From JBFXAM01 sp050184295 (GTDB lineage Bacteria; Planctomycetota; Phycisphaerae; UBA1845; Fen-1342), in the NCBI GenBank assembly GCA_050184295.1, contig JBFXAM010000008.1:9573-73572 (forward strand): 64,000 bases of DNA. The letters are read 5' to 3'. Positions 45,729 to 55,208 of this stretch are shown piece after piece. A model generated the notes under the pieces. The model made no database searches and was not told the origin of the DNA. It was given only the letters and a program-made list of their open reading frames with translations. The translations under genes were made by a program, and so were the position numbers. Each line of letters opens with the position of its first letter. Position 1 is the stretch's first letter.

Positions 45729-46793
45729 ATGCTGCACGGCGCGATGTGGATCCTATCCCTTACGCTGGGGCTGGTGTGCGCGGGCCAGCCCGCAGTGGCG
45801 CCCGCTTCGGAAGAGGAGCTTTGGCGCGAGATCGCCGCGCTGCGCGACGTCGCCTCGACACAGCCGTTCGCCGCGCGCTTACCCGCCGAAGTCGATCGAA
45901 GACGCTCGCTGATCGCACGGCTGCGGACCTATCAGAACACGTTCCCCGGCGGGGCGCACCGCGATGAAGCGGTTTCGCTGGAGCTGCTGTCGCTGTTCGA
46001 GCTGGGCACGCTCGAAGGCGGCCGGCTCGACGCGCTGTGCGCGCGTGCGGGCGAGCTTGGCGCGCGCCCGCCATCGGACGGCAGCGCGCAGGAAGCGGCG
46101 TATTGGGAGATTGTCTGCCGGCGGCATCGCACGGCGCTCGCCACCACGCAGCCGACGCCGGTGCGCGTGCTCGACTCCGACGCCGGCCTGCTCCGCGAGT
46201 ACGCCGCGTATGCGGAGCGGTTTCCCGCGAGCCGGCACGTACCGCGCATGGCGGTCGCGCTCTTCGACGACGCGCTGCGCCGCGACGATCGCGTGGCGTT
46301 GCGCCAAATCGTCGAGCAAGTCCAGGCGGCGTTTCCCGACCACGCGGTGACGCAGCAATTGCGCGGCGCGCTGCGACGGGTCGACGCGCAGGGCCAGCGC
46401 TTCTGGCTGAGCGTGCGACTGGCCGACGGATCGCCGCTCGACACGCGCGAGTACGCCGGCCATCCGGTTCTGATTGTCGTGTGGGCCGAGTTCGAGCCCG
46501 CGGCCACGCGCTGTGCCCGGGCGGTCGACGAGTTCGCGGCGTCCCATGCGGATGTGCGCGTGGTGGGCGTCAATCTCGACGACAACACGGCGGCGGCCTC
46601 GGTCGCCGCGCAGCGCTTGGGGCTCGGGTGGAAGCAGTTCAATGACGGGCTCGGGTGGGCGAACGAGTTCGCGCGCGAGTGGGGCGTGCGCGCGGTGCCC
46701 ACCGTGTTCGTGATCGACCGCAACAGCCGGCTCGTGGGCGCCGCCGGCGCGGACGACTGGCGAACGCTTGCCGAGCGCGCGCTGGCGCGCTGA
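45729..46793 (+). CDS. TlpA-like thioredoxin-fold protein lacking the CxxC site
   Basis: A 354-residue exported protein (ATG 45729; TTG 45705 is also open) with a signal peptide ending VCAGQP. Residues about 30-210 are helical and TPR-like. The C-terminal 130 residues fold as a TlpA/AhpC-type thioredoxin domain: LDTREYAGHPVLIVVWAEFEPAATRCARAV, later RVVGVNLDD and RAVPTVFVIDRNSRLVG. At the place of the redox WCxxC it has AEFEPAATRC, with only one late Cys. So it cannot do classical dithiol exchange and may be a binding or structural version. Confidence 0.8.
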   Translation: MLHGAMWILSLTLGLVCAGQPAVAPASEEELWREIAALRDVASTQPFAARLPAEVDRRRSLIARLRTYQNTFPGGAHRDEAVSLELLSLFELGTLEGGRLDALCARAGELGARPPSDGSAQEAAYWEIVCRRHRTALATTQPTPVRVLDSDAGLLREYAAYAERFPASRHVPRMAVALFDDALRRDDRVALRQIVEQVQAAFPDHAVTQQLRGALRRVDAQGQRFWLSVRLADGSPLDTREYAGHPVLIVVWAEFEPAATRCARAVDEFAASHADVRVVGVNLDDNTAAASVAAQRLGLGWKQFNDGLGWANEFAREWGVRAVPTVFVIDRNSRLVGAAGADDWRTLAERALAR

Positions 46794-47009
46794 CGCGCAA
46801 GCCCCACACACCGCCGGCGGCGGCCCGAACCGGCTTCGCCCGGCGTCCCGCGGCCCGGCTTGGGCCACGGAATCCGGATGCGCCGCCGCTTGCGTTGACG
46901 CCGCCCGCCGGGTCGGGTACACCACCCGTCGGCTTGCCCCGCTGACCGGCCGCGGGTCCCTCGGCCTGCGAACCGGGCCGCCAGAAACCGCTTTGCGCGG
47001 GAGTCGCCT

Positions 47010-48836
47010 GTGACGCGTGCGATCTTCATCGGCCTGATCGTCGGCGTGGTGCTGCTCGGCGCGATCTTCGTCGCGCCGGCGCTGTTCCCCACTCCGGAGC
47101 AACAGAACCGCGCCGCGCTGGAGCAGGCGACGCTCGCGTTGCGCACGGCGCACGGCTTCGACCCGGACCTGCCGCGGCTTGCCCGCGCGTCCGATCCGGC
47201 GGCGCTGAAACAGGCGGACTTGCAGAAACTCGTCGACAGCGCGCCCGAAGCGTTCCAGAAACTCGGCGAGCACCTGGCCCGCGAAGTCGCGGCCGCCCAG
47301 CAGCGCGACCGCGCAGCGAACGTCCCCGCGGGCACGTATGCCGCGCCCGCACTGACCGGCACCGGCGTGAAGCACGCCGCGGAAGCATTCGACCAGCTCG
47401 TCGGCCAGAATGACGCGTTGCTTCAGACCGCAGAGCGCGAGGCGGCGGCGGCGCAGCAGAGCGGCCGCGACGTGGTCGGCGTCTCCACCGCGCTCGGCAT
47501 GGTGCAATATGCGCGTGCGTCCCAACTGCTCGCCGAGGCGCAGCGCCTGCGGACCGAGCACGGTGACCAGCTCGCCCGTCTGCTCGAGAACGCGAGCGTG
47601 TGGAAGCTCGCCAAAGGCGATGCCGATCATTACGCCGGTCTCGACACGACGGAGATTCGCGCGCAACTCGCCGCCGACCTCGCCGAGTTGCAGAAGCAGG
47701 AAGCCGCGGCCAACGCCGACGAGCAGGCGCTTGCGGCGCAGGTCGCCGAGCGAGAGCAGGAAGTGGCGGCGGTTCGAGCCGAGCTGACGGCGGCGCGCGA
47801 CGAGCTTACGAAACTCGAGCACCAAAGCTTCCAGCTCGGCGACGATTCGTCCTTCGCGGCGTATCGCAGCCAGTATCAGCAGCTGATCGATCGACTCGAC
47901 GGGCTGCAACAGCGCGAGCAGTCGCTGGCGTTCGGCGCCCGGACCGGCGTGGAGCTCGACGAGCTCGACGCCGACGCCGGCGCGCCGGCGGACGACGGCG
48001 GAGAGACAATCGACGGTCTTGGAACAATGCAGGCGCGGCTCGCGACTGCAACGCAGCGGCGCGCGGCGCTGGGCAAGGCGCGCGAGTTGACGCAGGCGCA
48101 GATCGCAAACCTGGAGCAGTCGGGTCGGGCCGCGGCGGAAGTTCAACAGCGCTACGCGGCCGTGCAAACGGAGGTTCAGAAGCGCATCGAGGCCGTCGCC
48201 GCAGACGTACAGCAGACGGCCGATGCGGCGATGCAGAAAGAAGAAGAGGCGATCAAGGCCGCCGAGAACGCGCGCCGCGCGTTCGCCGACGCCGAGACCG
48301 CCGCCGACAACTGGAAGCGCGCCGCCGGCGAGCTCCAGCAATCGAGCGACCCGGAGCGTACGAATCCGCGGCTGCGCATGATCGGCGACGACCAGGTGAC
48401 GCGCGACATCGCCGCGAGCGGCGCCGCGCAGGCGCGCCTTTTGCTGGCCCGGGCACATGTGCTGCGTCACGCCGCAATGGGCGAGCACCTGGCGGTCTTC
48501 GAGCGTTATCGCGATCTTGCGGCGGGCGTCGAGTTCGATAAGCCGGCGCTCCAGAAATCCATCGACGAAGCGCGCGAGAACGCGATCAAGGCACTCAACG
48601 ACGCGGTCCAGTCCTTTGAGAAGCTCTCGAAGGGGAAGCCCGAGTCGGCGTGGATCCCGCAGGTCTCGCTGGCCGCCGCGTATCACTTGCTCGCGCGCGT
48701 CGATGCGGGCCAGGCGACCGCCCATCGCGCCCGCGCGCTCGAGCTGCTCAAGTCCGCGACCGAAAAGCGCGACCAGGCTCCCTACACGCGCACCGCGGTC
48801 CGTTTCCGCGAACACCTCGCCGCCGGCGGAGAGTAA
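47010..48836 (+). CDS. Membrane-anchored coiled-coil protein
   Basis: A 608-residue protein beginning with a single membrane helix (IFIGLIVGVVLLGAIFV). GTG 47010 follows GGGAG by six bases. Nearly all the rest is Ala/Glu/Gln-rich heptad sequence (for example AAVRAELTAARDELTKLEHQ, ARAAEVQQRYAAVQTEVQKRI), a long coiled coil with a short acidic break near residue 320 (ELDELDADAGAPADDGG). It may span the periplasm or link membranes. No family is recognised. Confidence 0.75.
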   Translation: MTRAIFIGLIVGVVLLGAIFVAPALFPTPEQQNRAALEQATLALRTAHGFDPDLPRLARASDPAALKQADLQKLVDSAPEAFQKLGEHLAREVAAAQQRDRAANVPAGTYAAPALTGTGVKHAAEAFDQLVGQNDALLQTAEREAAAAQQSGRDVVGVSTALGMVQYARASQLLAEAQRLRTEHGDQLARLLENASVWKLAKGDADHYAGLDTTEIRAQLAADLAELQKQEAAANADEQALAAQVAEREQEVAAVRAELTAARDELTKLEHQSFQLGDDSSFAAYRSQYQQLIDRLDGLQQREQSLAFGARTGVELDELDADAGAPADDGGETIDGLGTMQARLATATQRRAALGKARELTQAQIANLEQSGRAAAEVQQRYAAVQTEVQKRIEAVAADVQQTADAAMQKEEEAIKAAENARRAFADAETAADNWKRAAGELQQSSDPERTNPRLRMIGDDQVTRDIAASGAAQARLLLARAHVLRHAAMGEHLAVFERYRDLAAGVEFDKPALQKSIDEARENAIKALNDAVQSFEKLSKGKPESAWIPQVSLAAAYHLLARVDAGQATAHRARALELLKSATEKRDQAPYTRTAVRFREHLAAGGE

Positions 48837-48862
48837 TCAACCGACGCCGTCGATTCCCCGCT

Positions 48863-49072
48863 CTACCGCGCCCGGAGTTGGCGCGCCGGCACGCCTTCTC
48901 GACTCACTCGCACGCGGAGCGGCCGCAGGCATCGCGGACACCGCCCGACATATTCCAGCACGCCGGGATCACGATAGACGCGCGCATACGCGCCGCAGCA
49001 CTCGAAAAACACGCCGACATAGGGTCGCGCGACGCGCCGCGATGAGTTCGGCGGGGTCGATCTCGTGGGCAT
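48863..49072 (-). CDS. Small Cys-pair protein of planctomycete type
   Basis: A 69-residue protein from ATG 49072 with RPYVGVFFECCGAYARVYRD and, further on, YVGRCPRC...VRVSREGVPARQL. The CC and CPRC pairs are probably a zinc site. I recall similar 60-80 residue proteins (RPFVGV..C...CPKC...) in planctomycetes and related phyla, of unknown function. Its frame is open upstream to 49453 but that part is not protein-like. It is the 3'-most gene on a minus strand that continues with trpF. Confidence 0.7.
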   Translation of the reverse strand: MPTRSTPPNSSRRVARPYVGVFFECCGAYARVYRDPGVLEYVGRCPRCLRPLRVRVSREGVPARQLRAR

Positions 49073-49218
49073 CGGCGGTGATCCCGGCGACCATGAACCA
49101 GCGAAAACTGCGCGTCGCGCCCGCGGCGAATACGCGCCGGCGCTCGACCCGGTCCGCTCCATATTCATCGGCCGCGCGGGTTCGTCGCCTTCGCTCGAGC
49201 GGCGCCCCGCCCGGCCTG

Positions 49219-49941
49219 TCAAAGCAAGCGCGCCGCCGCGATGAAGCGGCGCACTTTCCCGGCGTCCTTGCGCCCGGGGGCCGACTCGACCCCGCGCGCC
49301 ACGTCCACGACCTGAAACCGCCCGCTCGCGATCGTCGCGGCGAGCGTCTCCGCGGTCAGCCCGCCGGAGCACCACAGCGGAGGAAACTCCGCCGGCCAGC
49401 GGCGGGACAGCGCGGCAAAGTCGACCACCACCTCCGGCGGCGCTGCGGGGCACGCTCCGGGCTCCGGCGGCGTCGCTTTCGGCAGATCAAGCAAGACCGC
49501 GTCGAGCCGCACGCGCCGCGCGGTGGTCGCACGAACGAATTCGTGGAGCGCAAGCTCCGCGTCCGGCGAACCGAGTTCCCACGCCTTCACGATGCGCAGA
49601 CGCCCCGACGTGCGGGCCGCACGCGCGGGCCCGCTCGACACATCGGTCGGCGGATTGCCGGAGGCGAGCGCCGCAACGAAATCCGCATCTTCGCGCCCGT
49701 GCAACTGCACCCAGCCCGCGCCGGTCGCGGCAAGAGCGTCGCGAATCGCGCGGAGCGATTCGTCGCGAAACACGAGCACGGGCGCGGTGGACGCCGGGAC
49801 GGCGGCGACAATCTCCGCGGCGGTCGTGAGCGGCGCGCCGCGCGCGCTGCGCGCGAGAATCACTCCGACATACTCCGCACCGCAGCGTGCCGCATAGACC
49901 GCGTCCGCCACGCTGCACATGCCGCAGATCTTCACCTGCAC
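49219..49941 (-). CDS. trpF: Phosphoribosylanthranilate isomerase
   Basis: TrpF converts phosphoribosylanthranilate to CdRP, a step of tryptophan synthesis. The 240-residue barrel protein (GTG 49941) begins VQVKICGMCSVADA, the family mark, then GAEYVGVILARSARG, VQLHGRED near residue 88, LDAVLLD, and the C-terminal phosphate site LWCSGGLTAETLA and GVESAPGRKDAGKVRRF. No other trp genes are nearby. The length is a little above the usual 200-210 because of a loop rich in Pro/Ala (TPPEPGACPAAPPEV). Confidence 0.93.
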   Translation of the reverse strand: MQVKICGMCSVADAVYAARCGAEYVGVILARSARGAPLTTAAEIVAAVPASTAPVLVFRDESLRAIRDALAATGAGWVQLHGREDADFVAALASGNPPTDVSSGPARAARTSGRLRIVKAWELGSPDAELALHEFVRATTARRVRLDAVLLDLPKATPPEPGACPAAPPEVVVDFAALSRRWPAEFPPLWCSGGLTAETLAATIASGRFQVVDVARGVESAPGRKDAGKVRRFIAAARLL

Positions 49942-50189
49942 GCGCGAACTCCCCAATGAACCGGATCGGCGTCGCCGGCGTACGGGCGCCCGACCGCGGG
50001 CGCCGCTCGGGGATCGAAACGCCCCGCGTCCGGTGCATACGCTCCGGACGAGGCGGGCTGTCGCACCTGGAATCCAATCCCGTGCTGGCCACTGCCGGCG
50101 CGCGACGCTAGGCTCCGCGGCGTCCGAACCGCGCGGCGCTCCGAATCGTACCGGATGCGGGCCCGTGGAGTCCTCGTGCAAGGCGCGGC

Positions 50190-51677
50190 GTGAGCATGTG
50201 CATTCCGACCGATCTGTATCGCCCGTCGCTCATGCTGCTGACCGACCTCTATCACCTCACCATGGCGTATGGCTACTGGAAGTCCGGCGTCGGCGACTGC
50301 GCCGCGGTGTTTCACCTTTTCTTCCGCACGCAGCCCTTCGGCGGCGGGTACAGCATCGCGTGCGGGCTGCACTACGCGATCGAGTGGCTGAAGGCGTTTC
50401 GGTTTCAGGGAGAAGATCTTGAGTACCTCGGAACGCTCGCCGGCCACGACGGCGCGCCGCTCTTCGAACCCGCGTTTCTCGACTATCTGCGCGAGCTGCG
50501 CTTCACGTGCGACGTCGACGCGATCCCCGAAGGCACGGTCGTCTTTCCGCACGAGCCGCTCATCCGCGTGCGCGGGCCGATTATCCAGGGGCAGCTGCTC
50601 GAGACCCCGCTGCTGAACATGATCAATTTCCAGACGCTCGTCGCGACCAAGGCGGCCCGCGTCTGCCAGGCGGCGCGCGACGAGGCGGTGCTCGAATTCG
50701 GCCTCCGCCGCGCGCAGGGCTTCGACGGCGGGCTGGCCGCCAGCCGGGCCGCATTCGTCGGCGGCTGTGCCGCGACGTCGAACGTGCTCGCGGGGCGCCT
50801 GTTTGGAATTCCCGTCCGCGGAACCCACGCACACAGCTGGGTGATGTCGTTCGACAGCGAGCTGGAGGCCTTTCAAGCCTACGCCGACGCCATGCCGAAC
50901 AACTGCGTTTTCCTCGTCGACACCTACGACACGCTCGACGGCGTGCGGCGCGCGATCGAAGTGGGCCGCAACCTGCGCGCCCGCGGTCGCAGCTTGCTGG
51001 GCGTACGGCTCGATTCCGGCGACTTCGCGTATCTCAGCATCGAGGCGCGGCGGCTGCTCGACGAGGCCGGCTTTCACGACACCGCTATCGTCGCCAGCAA
51101 CGAGCTCGACGAGCACATCATCGCGAGCCTGAAGAACCAGGGCGCGACGATCAACGTCTGGGGCGTCGGAACCAAGCTCATCACCGCTTACGACCACCCC
51201 GCCATGGGCGGCGTCTACAAGCTCGGCGCCATTCGCCGGCCGGGCGGCAAGTGGGAACACAAGGTCAAGCTCTCGGAGCAGGCGCTGAAGGTGTCCAACC
51301 CCGGCATTCAGCAGGTCCGGCGCTTTCTCCACGAGCACGAGTTTCTCGCCGACATGATCTACGACGAGCAGACCTGGCCGCCGCTGGGCGCGGCCGCCGA
51401 CGGCGTCATCGTCGATCCGCTCGATCCGACCCGCCGCAAGCGCCTCCCCGCCGACGCGCCCTTCGAAGATCTGCTCGTGCCGGTCTTTCGGAACGGCGAG
51501 CCCCGTTTTGCGCCGCCTCCGCTCGACGCGGTCCGCGCCCGTACTCAGGCGCAGCTATCGGCGCTGCACCCCGGCATTCGACGGTTTGTGAATCCGCACC
51601 AGTATCCGGTCGGGCTCGAACTCTCGCTGCACGATCTCAAGGAGCACCTGATCCTGAAGGCGCGCGGGCTCGCATGA
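50190..51677 (+). CDS. pncB: Nicotinate phosphoribosyltransferase
   Basis: PncB makes nicotinate mononucleotide from nicotinate and PRPP in the NAD salvage route. The 495-residue protein (GTG 50190, with ATG 50196 two codons on) has LLTDLYHLTMAYGYW, FRTQPFGGGYSIACGL, RAQGFDGGLAASRAAFVGGCAATSN, GTHAHSWVMSF with the regulatory His, and GVRLDSGDFAYLS, all family marks. It is followed 25 bp later by pncA, so the two form a salvage operon. Confidence 0.96.
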   Translation: MSMCIPTDLYRPSLMLLTDLYHLTMAYGYWKSGVGDCAAVFHLFFRTQPFGGGYSIACGLHYAIEWLKAFRFQGEDLEYLGTLAGHDGAPLFEPAFLDYLRELRFTCDVDAIPEGTVVFPHEPLIRVRGPIIQGQLLETPLLNMINFQTLVATKAARVCQAARDEAVLEFGLRRAQGFDGGLAASRAAFVGGCAATSNVLAGRLFGIPVRGTHAHSWVMSFDSELEAFQAYADAMPNNCVFLVDTYDTLDGVRRAIEVGRNLRARGRSLLGVRLDSGDFAYLSIEARRLLDEAGFHDTAIVASNELDEHIIASLKNQGATINVWGVGTKLITAYDHPAMGGVYKLGAIRRPGGKWEHKVKLSEQALKVSNPGIQQVRRFLHEHEFLADMIYDEQTWPPLGAAADGVIVDPLDPTRRKRLPADAPFEDLLVPVFRNGEPRFAPPPLDAVRARTQAQLSALHPGIRRFVNPHQYPVGLELSLHDLKEHLILKARGLA

Positions 51678-51702
51678 GCGACGCGCGGCGCGGAGCGAAG
51701 CG

Positions 51703-52326
51703 ATGAACGCGCTCATCGTCGTCGATGTGCAGAACGACTTCGTCGCCGGCGGTGCGCTCGCCGTCCGCGAAGGCGACCGCGTCATCCCCGTCATCAACCA
51801 GCTCATGCCACGCTTCCGCCTTGTCGTCGCCACCCAGGACTGGCACCCGCCGGACCACCGCAGCTTCGCCGCCAACCACCCCGGCGCGCACGTCGGCGAC
51901 GTGATCGACCTGCACGGGCTGGCGCAGGTGCTCTGGCCGGTGCATTGTGTGCAAGACACGCGCGGGGCGGCTTTTGTCGCCACCCTTGACGCCGGCTGCT
52001 TCGCGCGCGTTTTTCGAAAAGGCGTCGATCGCGACGTCGACAGCTACAGCGGATTCTTCGACAACGGCCGCCGCCGCGCCACCGGCCTCGGCGACTTTCT
52101 TCTCGAACGCGGCGTCGATTCAGTATTCGTCTGCGGGCTGGCGACCGACTATTGCGTGAAGTTCACCGCGCTCGACGCCCGCGCGCTCGGCTTTCGCACA
52201 ACACTCGTTCGCGATGCGTGCCGCGGCGTCGAGCTGAAAGCGGGCGATGTGGAGGCGGCGGTGGCGGAGATGGAACGCGCCGAGGTGCGGATGATTGCGA
52301 GCGATGAAGTCGCGGCGGCGCGCTGA
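51703..52326 (+). CDS. pncA: Nicotinamidase
   Basis: PncA hydrolyses nicotinamide to nicotinate, the substrate of the upstream pncB. The 207-residue isochorismatase-fold enzyme has the Asp of VDVQNDF near residue 10, the metal-site DWHPPDH near residue 48, Lys in VFRKGVDRDVDSYSGF, and the nucleophile Cys in GLATDYCVKFTALDA. ATG 51703 lies 25 bp after pncB. Length is the usual 200-210. Confidence 0.96.
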   Translation: MNALIVVDVQNDFVAGGALAVREGDRVIPVINQLMPRFRLVVATQDWHPPDHRSFAANHPGAHVGDVIDLHGLAQVLWPVHCVQDTRGAAFVATLDAGCFARVFRKGVDRDVDSYSGFFDNGRRRATGLGDFLLERGVDSVFVCGLATDYCVKFTALDARALGFRTTLVRDACRGVELKAGDVEAAVAEMERAEVRMIASDEVAAAR

Positions 52327-52381
52327 TCCGTCGCGGCGCACCGACGCGACCGACGGCTGCGATCCGCTGTCGCGTGCGGAG

Positions 52382-52738
52382 CTACTCTTCGCTTTCCGAT
52401 TGCGAGCTGTGGACGCCCGCGGCCTTCTCGAAGGCGTGGATCACCGCGGCGAGGTCCTTGCAGGTCGGGCACTCGTCGCGCCGCCAGACGCCGGAGAGCT
52501 TATTCACCGCGACGTAGACCTTCTTGGCGTCCGGCCGGTTGCACGCGGGGCACATTTTGCGGATGCGTTTCGCGGCGGTCACGATCCGCAGCAGTGCCCG
52601 CACGGTCTCGCCCATCGCGACCGGCCCCTGCTCGGGCTTGGCGTCGACGAGCGCGTCGGCGAGTTTGCTCAAACGGTTTTCGAGCCCGAGAACGTCGTCG
52701 GGGAGGGCTTTCAATTCCGCGTCGAACGTGCTGCTCAT
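52382..52738 (-). CDS. Small double-CxxC zinc protein
   Basis: A 118-residue protein from ATG 52738. The N-terminal half is helical (LENRLSKLADALVDAKP); near residue 70 come CPACNRPDAKK and, 25 residues later, CPTC, a four-cysteine zinc site. It ends in an acidic tail (SSQSESEE). No family is recognised. It converges on pncA with 55 bp between stops. Confidence 0.75.
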   Translation of the reverse strand: MSSTFDAELKALPDDVLGLENRLSKLADALVDAKPEQGPVAMGETVRALLRIVTAAKRIRKMCPACNRPDAKKVYVAVNKLSGVWRRDECPTCKDLAAVIHAFEKAAGVHSSQSESEE

Positions 52739-52984
52739 GACGTGACCTCGTGAGCGGCGCCGGGCGACGCCAACGTCGCGCGAGTCCAATCACAAACCCG
52801 CGCGGCGGGCTTCGCTGCAATCGCTCCGGCACATACACTAACCGACGGGCGGCGCCGCACAAAGCGCTTTCGACGCCAGCGCGACTTTCGCGGCCGGTCG
52901 CGTCGCCGCCTAGGCTCAGGCGTCGGTCGGTGGAGTGCAGCGCCGGGCGCTGCCGACCGGCCCCGGTCCGACGCGGGAGACGGA

Positions 52985-53752
52985 GTGCCAAACCGAATGC
53001 TCGTGCTCGAAATCACGCGGCTGCGCCGCAGCTACGTCGCACCCGACGCCACCGCGCAGCTCATCATCGACGTGCCGCGCTTCGAACTCGTCGCCGGCGA
53101 GCAACTCGCGCTTGCGGGCGAGAGCGGCAGCGGCAAAACCACGCTCCTGAACCTGATCGCGGGAATCCTCCGCCCCGACGCCGGCGCGATCCGTGTCGTG
53201 GGACGCGATCTCGCGTCGGCCTCGGAGGCCCAACGCGACCGGCTGCGCGCCCGTCACGTCGGCTACGTGTTCCAGACGTTCAACCTGTTGCAGGGTTACA
53301 CCGCGTTCGAAAACGTCGCGCTCGCGATGACTTTCGGCCGCGGACTCGACCGCGCTTATGCCGCCCACCTGCTCGAACGCGTCGGACTCGCGGATCGCCT
53401 CGATTATCGCCCGCGACAGCTCTCGGTCGGACAGCAGCAGCGCGTCGCGGTCGCACGCGCGCTCGCCAACAGGCCCGAGCTCGTCCTCGCCGACGAGCCG
53501 ACCGGCAATCTCGACCGCCGCCGCGCCGCAGACGCGCTCGCGCTGCTCCGCGACCTGTGCCGCGAAAATAACGCCGCGCTGCTGCTCGTCTCGCACGATC
53601 GCGACGTGCTGAGCGTCTTCGAGCGCGTCGTCGCGCTGTCGGAGATCAACCGCGCGGCGACTGGCGCTGCGCACACCGCGAGCGGTATGGCCGCGTCGCC
53701 CGAATCCGTCGCAGATGAGGCCGCGCGGGCCGAAACCGGAGGCGCACGATGA
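52985..53752 (+). CDS. ABC transporter ATP-binding protein, LolD/MacB type
   Basis: A 255-residue ATPase (GTG 52985, or ATG 52997). It has Walker A GESGSGKTT, the Q-loop YVFQTFNLLQGY, the signature LSVGQQQR (LSGGQ in most), Walker B LVLADEPTGNLD and the switch VSHDRD. This is the MacB/LolD group that powers lipoprotein release or efflux. It overlaps the permease gene by four bases (ATGA), so the two form one transporter. Confidence 0.95.
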   Translation: MPNRMLVLEITRLRRSYVAPDATAQLIIDVPRFELVAGEQLALAGESGSGKTTLLNLIAGILRPDAGAIRVVGRDLASASEAQRDRLRARHVGYVFQTFNLLQGYTAFENVALAMTFGRGLDRAYAAHLLERVGLADRLDYRPRQLSVGQQQRVAVARALANRPELVLADEPTGNLDRRRAADALALLRDLCRENNAALLLVSHDRDVLSVFERVVALSEINRAATGAAHTASGMAASPESVADEAARAETGGAR

Positions 53753-55038
53753 CCCCGCTCGTGCGCCTCGGCGGCCCGATGTTGCTCGCGCTGCGCAGCC
53801 TGCGCCAACACGCGCTCTCCACCTGCGTGACGGTAGTCTCTGCCGCCCTCGGCAGCGGGCTCGTGATGGCAGTCTTCAGCATCAACCACCAGGCCTACCA
53901 GGCGTTCGTCGGCGCGCCGGTCGGATTCGACGCCGTGCTGGGGGCGCGCGGCAGCCCACTTCAGCTCGTGCTCAACGCGGTGTTTCACCTGGAGACCTCG
54001 CCGGGCAACCTGCCTTGGAAGTCTTATCTCGACGCGCGCGACAATCCGCAGATCGAACTCGCGATCCCGTATGCGCTCGGCGACAACTTCCTCGGCTTTC
54101 GGATCGTCGGCACGACCACCGACCTGTTCGAGAAATACCGCGACGGCGACGGTCGCAGCTTTCGCGTCGGCGCCGGGGGCCGCGTCTTCGACGAGTTCCT
54201 TCGCGAAGCCGTCATCGGCAGCTATGTCGCCGACAAGCTCGACCTCGGCGTCGGCAGCGCGTTTTCGCCAGTCCACGGGCTGTTCTATGACCCGGATCAT
54301 CCCGAAGACTGCGAGCATCACCATGAGGAGTTTGTGGTCGTCGGCGTGTTGGAGCCGACCAGCAGCCCCGCCGACCGCGTCATCTGGGTGCCGATCGCCG
54401 CCAAGTGGCGCATGGAAGGCCACGTGCTGCGCGGCGCGGGAATCGAATATGTCCCGCAACCCGGCGTGCCGATCCCCGACGAGCACAAGGAAGTCAGCGC
54501 CGTCATGCTCAAGTTCCGCTCGCCGCAGGCCGGAATGGCGCTCGACAACGAGTTCAACAAGCGCGGCAAAGTCGCGACGCTCGCCTGGCCGATCGCGAAT
54601 GTCATGGCGGACCTGTTCAAGCGCATGGGCTGGGCAAATCTCGTGCTTCAAGCAGTCGCGTATCTCGTCGTCGTCGTCGCGGCCGCCGCGATCCTCGCCG
54701 CCGTCTACAACTCCATCAACGAGCGCCGCCGCGACTTTGCCATCCTGCGCGCGCTGGGCGCGCGCCGCTCCATTGTGTTCTCGAGCATCGTGCTCGAAAC
54801 CACAACGATCGCGGTCGGCGGTGCGCTGCTCGGCTATGCCGTCTACGCCGGCATCGTGGCGACGGCGGCGGGCGTCGTCTGGCGGCAGACCGGCGTCGTC
54901 CTCGAAGTCTTCACGCCCCACCCGATTCTCTACCTCGCGCCGCTCGGCATGCTCGCGCTCGGCGTGCTCGCGGGGCTACTGCCTGCGTTCAAGGCGTATT
55001 CGGTCGACGTGGCGTCGAACATCACGCCGACGTCGTGA
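53749..55038 (+). CDS. ABC transporter permease, FtsX/MacB type
   Basis: A 429-residue permease. One N-terminal helix (STCVTVVSAALGSGLVMAVF) is followed by a large periplasmic MacB-like domain (about residues 45-290) and three C-terminal helices with the FtsX motif YNSINERRRDFAILRALGARR. This four-helix type uses the upstream ATPase to drive the periplasmic domain and does not pass substrate through the membrane. A His-rich loop (DHPEDCEHHHEEF) near residue 185 could bind metal, as in heavy-metal or copper-linked members. Confidence 0.93.
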   Translation: MTPLVRLGGPMLLALRSLRQHALSTCVTVVSAALGSGLVMAVFSINHQAYQAFVGAPVGFDAVLGARGSPLQLVLNAVFHLETSPGNLPWKSYLDARDNPQIELAIPYALGDNFLGFRIVGTTTDLFEKYRDGDGRSFRVGAGGRVFDEFLREAVIGSYVADKLDLGVGSAFSPVHGLFYDPDHPEDCEHHHEEFVVVGVLEPTSSPADRVIWVPIAAKWRMEGHVLRGAGIEYVPQPGVPIPDEHKEVSAVMLKFRSPQAGMALDNEFNKRGKVATLAWPIANVMADLFKRMGWANLVLQAVAYLVVVVAAAAILAAVYNSINERRRDFAILRALGARRSIVFSSIVLETTTIAVGGALLGYAVYAGIVATAAGVVWRQTGVVLEVFTPHPILYLAPLGMLALGVLAGLLPAFKAYSVDVASNITPTS

Positions 55039-55138
55039 ACATGCGAATGCGGGATTGTGAATCGTAAACGACGAACGATGAACGCAGCACGGCAAAGCCG
55101 AACGACGAGTCGTGGAGACCAAACGTTGCCGATGTAGG

Positions 55139-55199
55139 GCAGGTCGGTCCGCGCGCGCATCCGCACGAGCTGGAGCGACCTCCCCGCGGACGGACCTGC
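55139..55199 (-). terminator. Module hairpin, copy A
   Basis: GCAGGTCGGTCCGC (55139-55152) pairs with GCGGACGGACCTGC (55186-55199) at 13 of 14 positions across a 33-base loop. It ends 10 nt after the stop of the large gene. No T run follows, so a terminator role is only inferred from position and conservation. Confidence 0.65.
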
Positions 55200-55208
55200 C
55201 GCTCGCGT

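Noticed and set aside
45879..48815. A 978-codon open frame on the minus strand
   Set aside because: Antisense to the TlpA-like and coiled-coil genes, same GC3 effect. The plus-strand genes have signal or membrane segments and ribosome sites.
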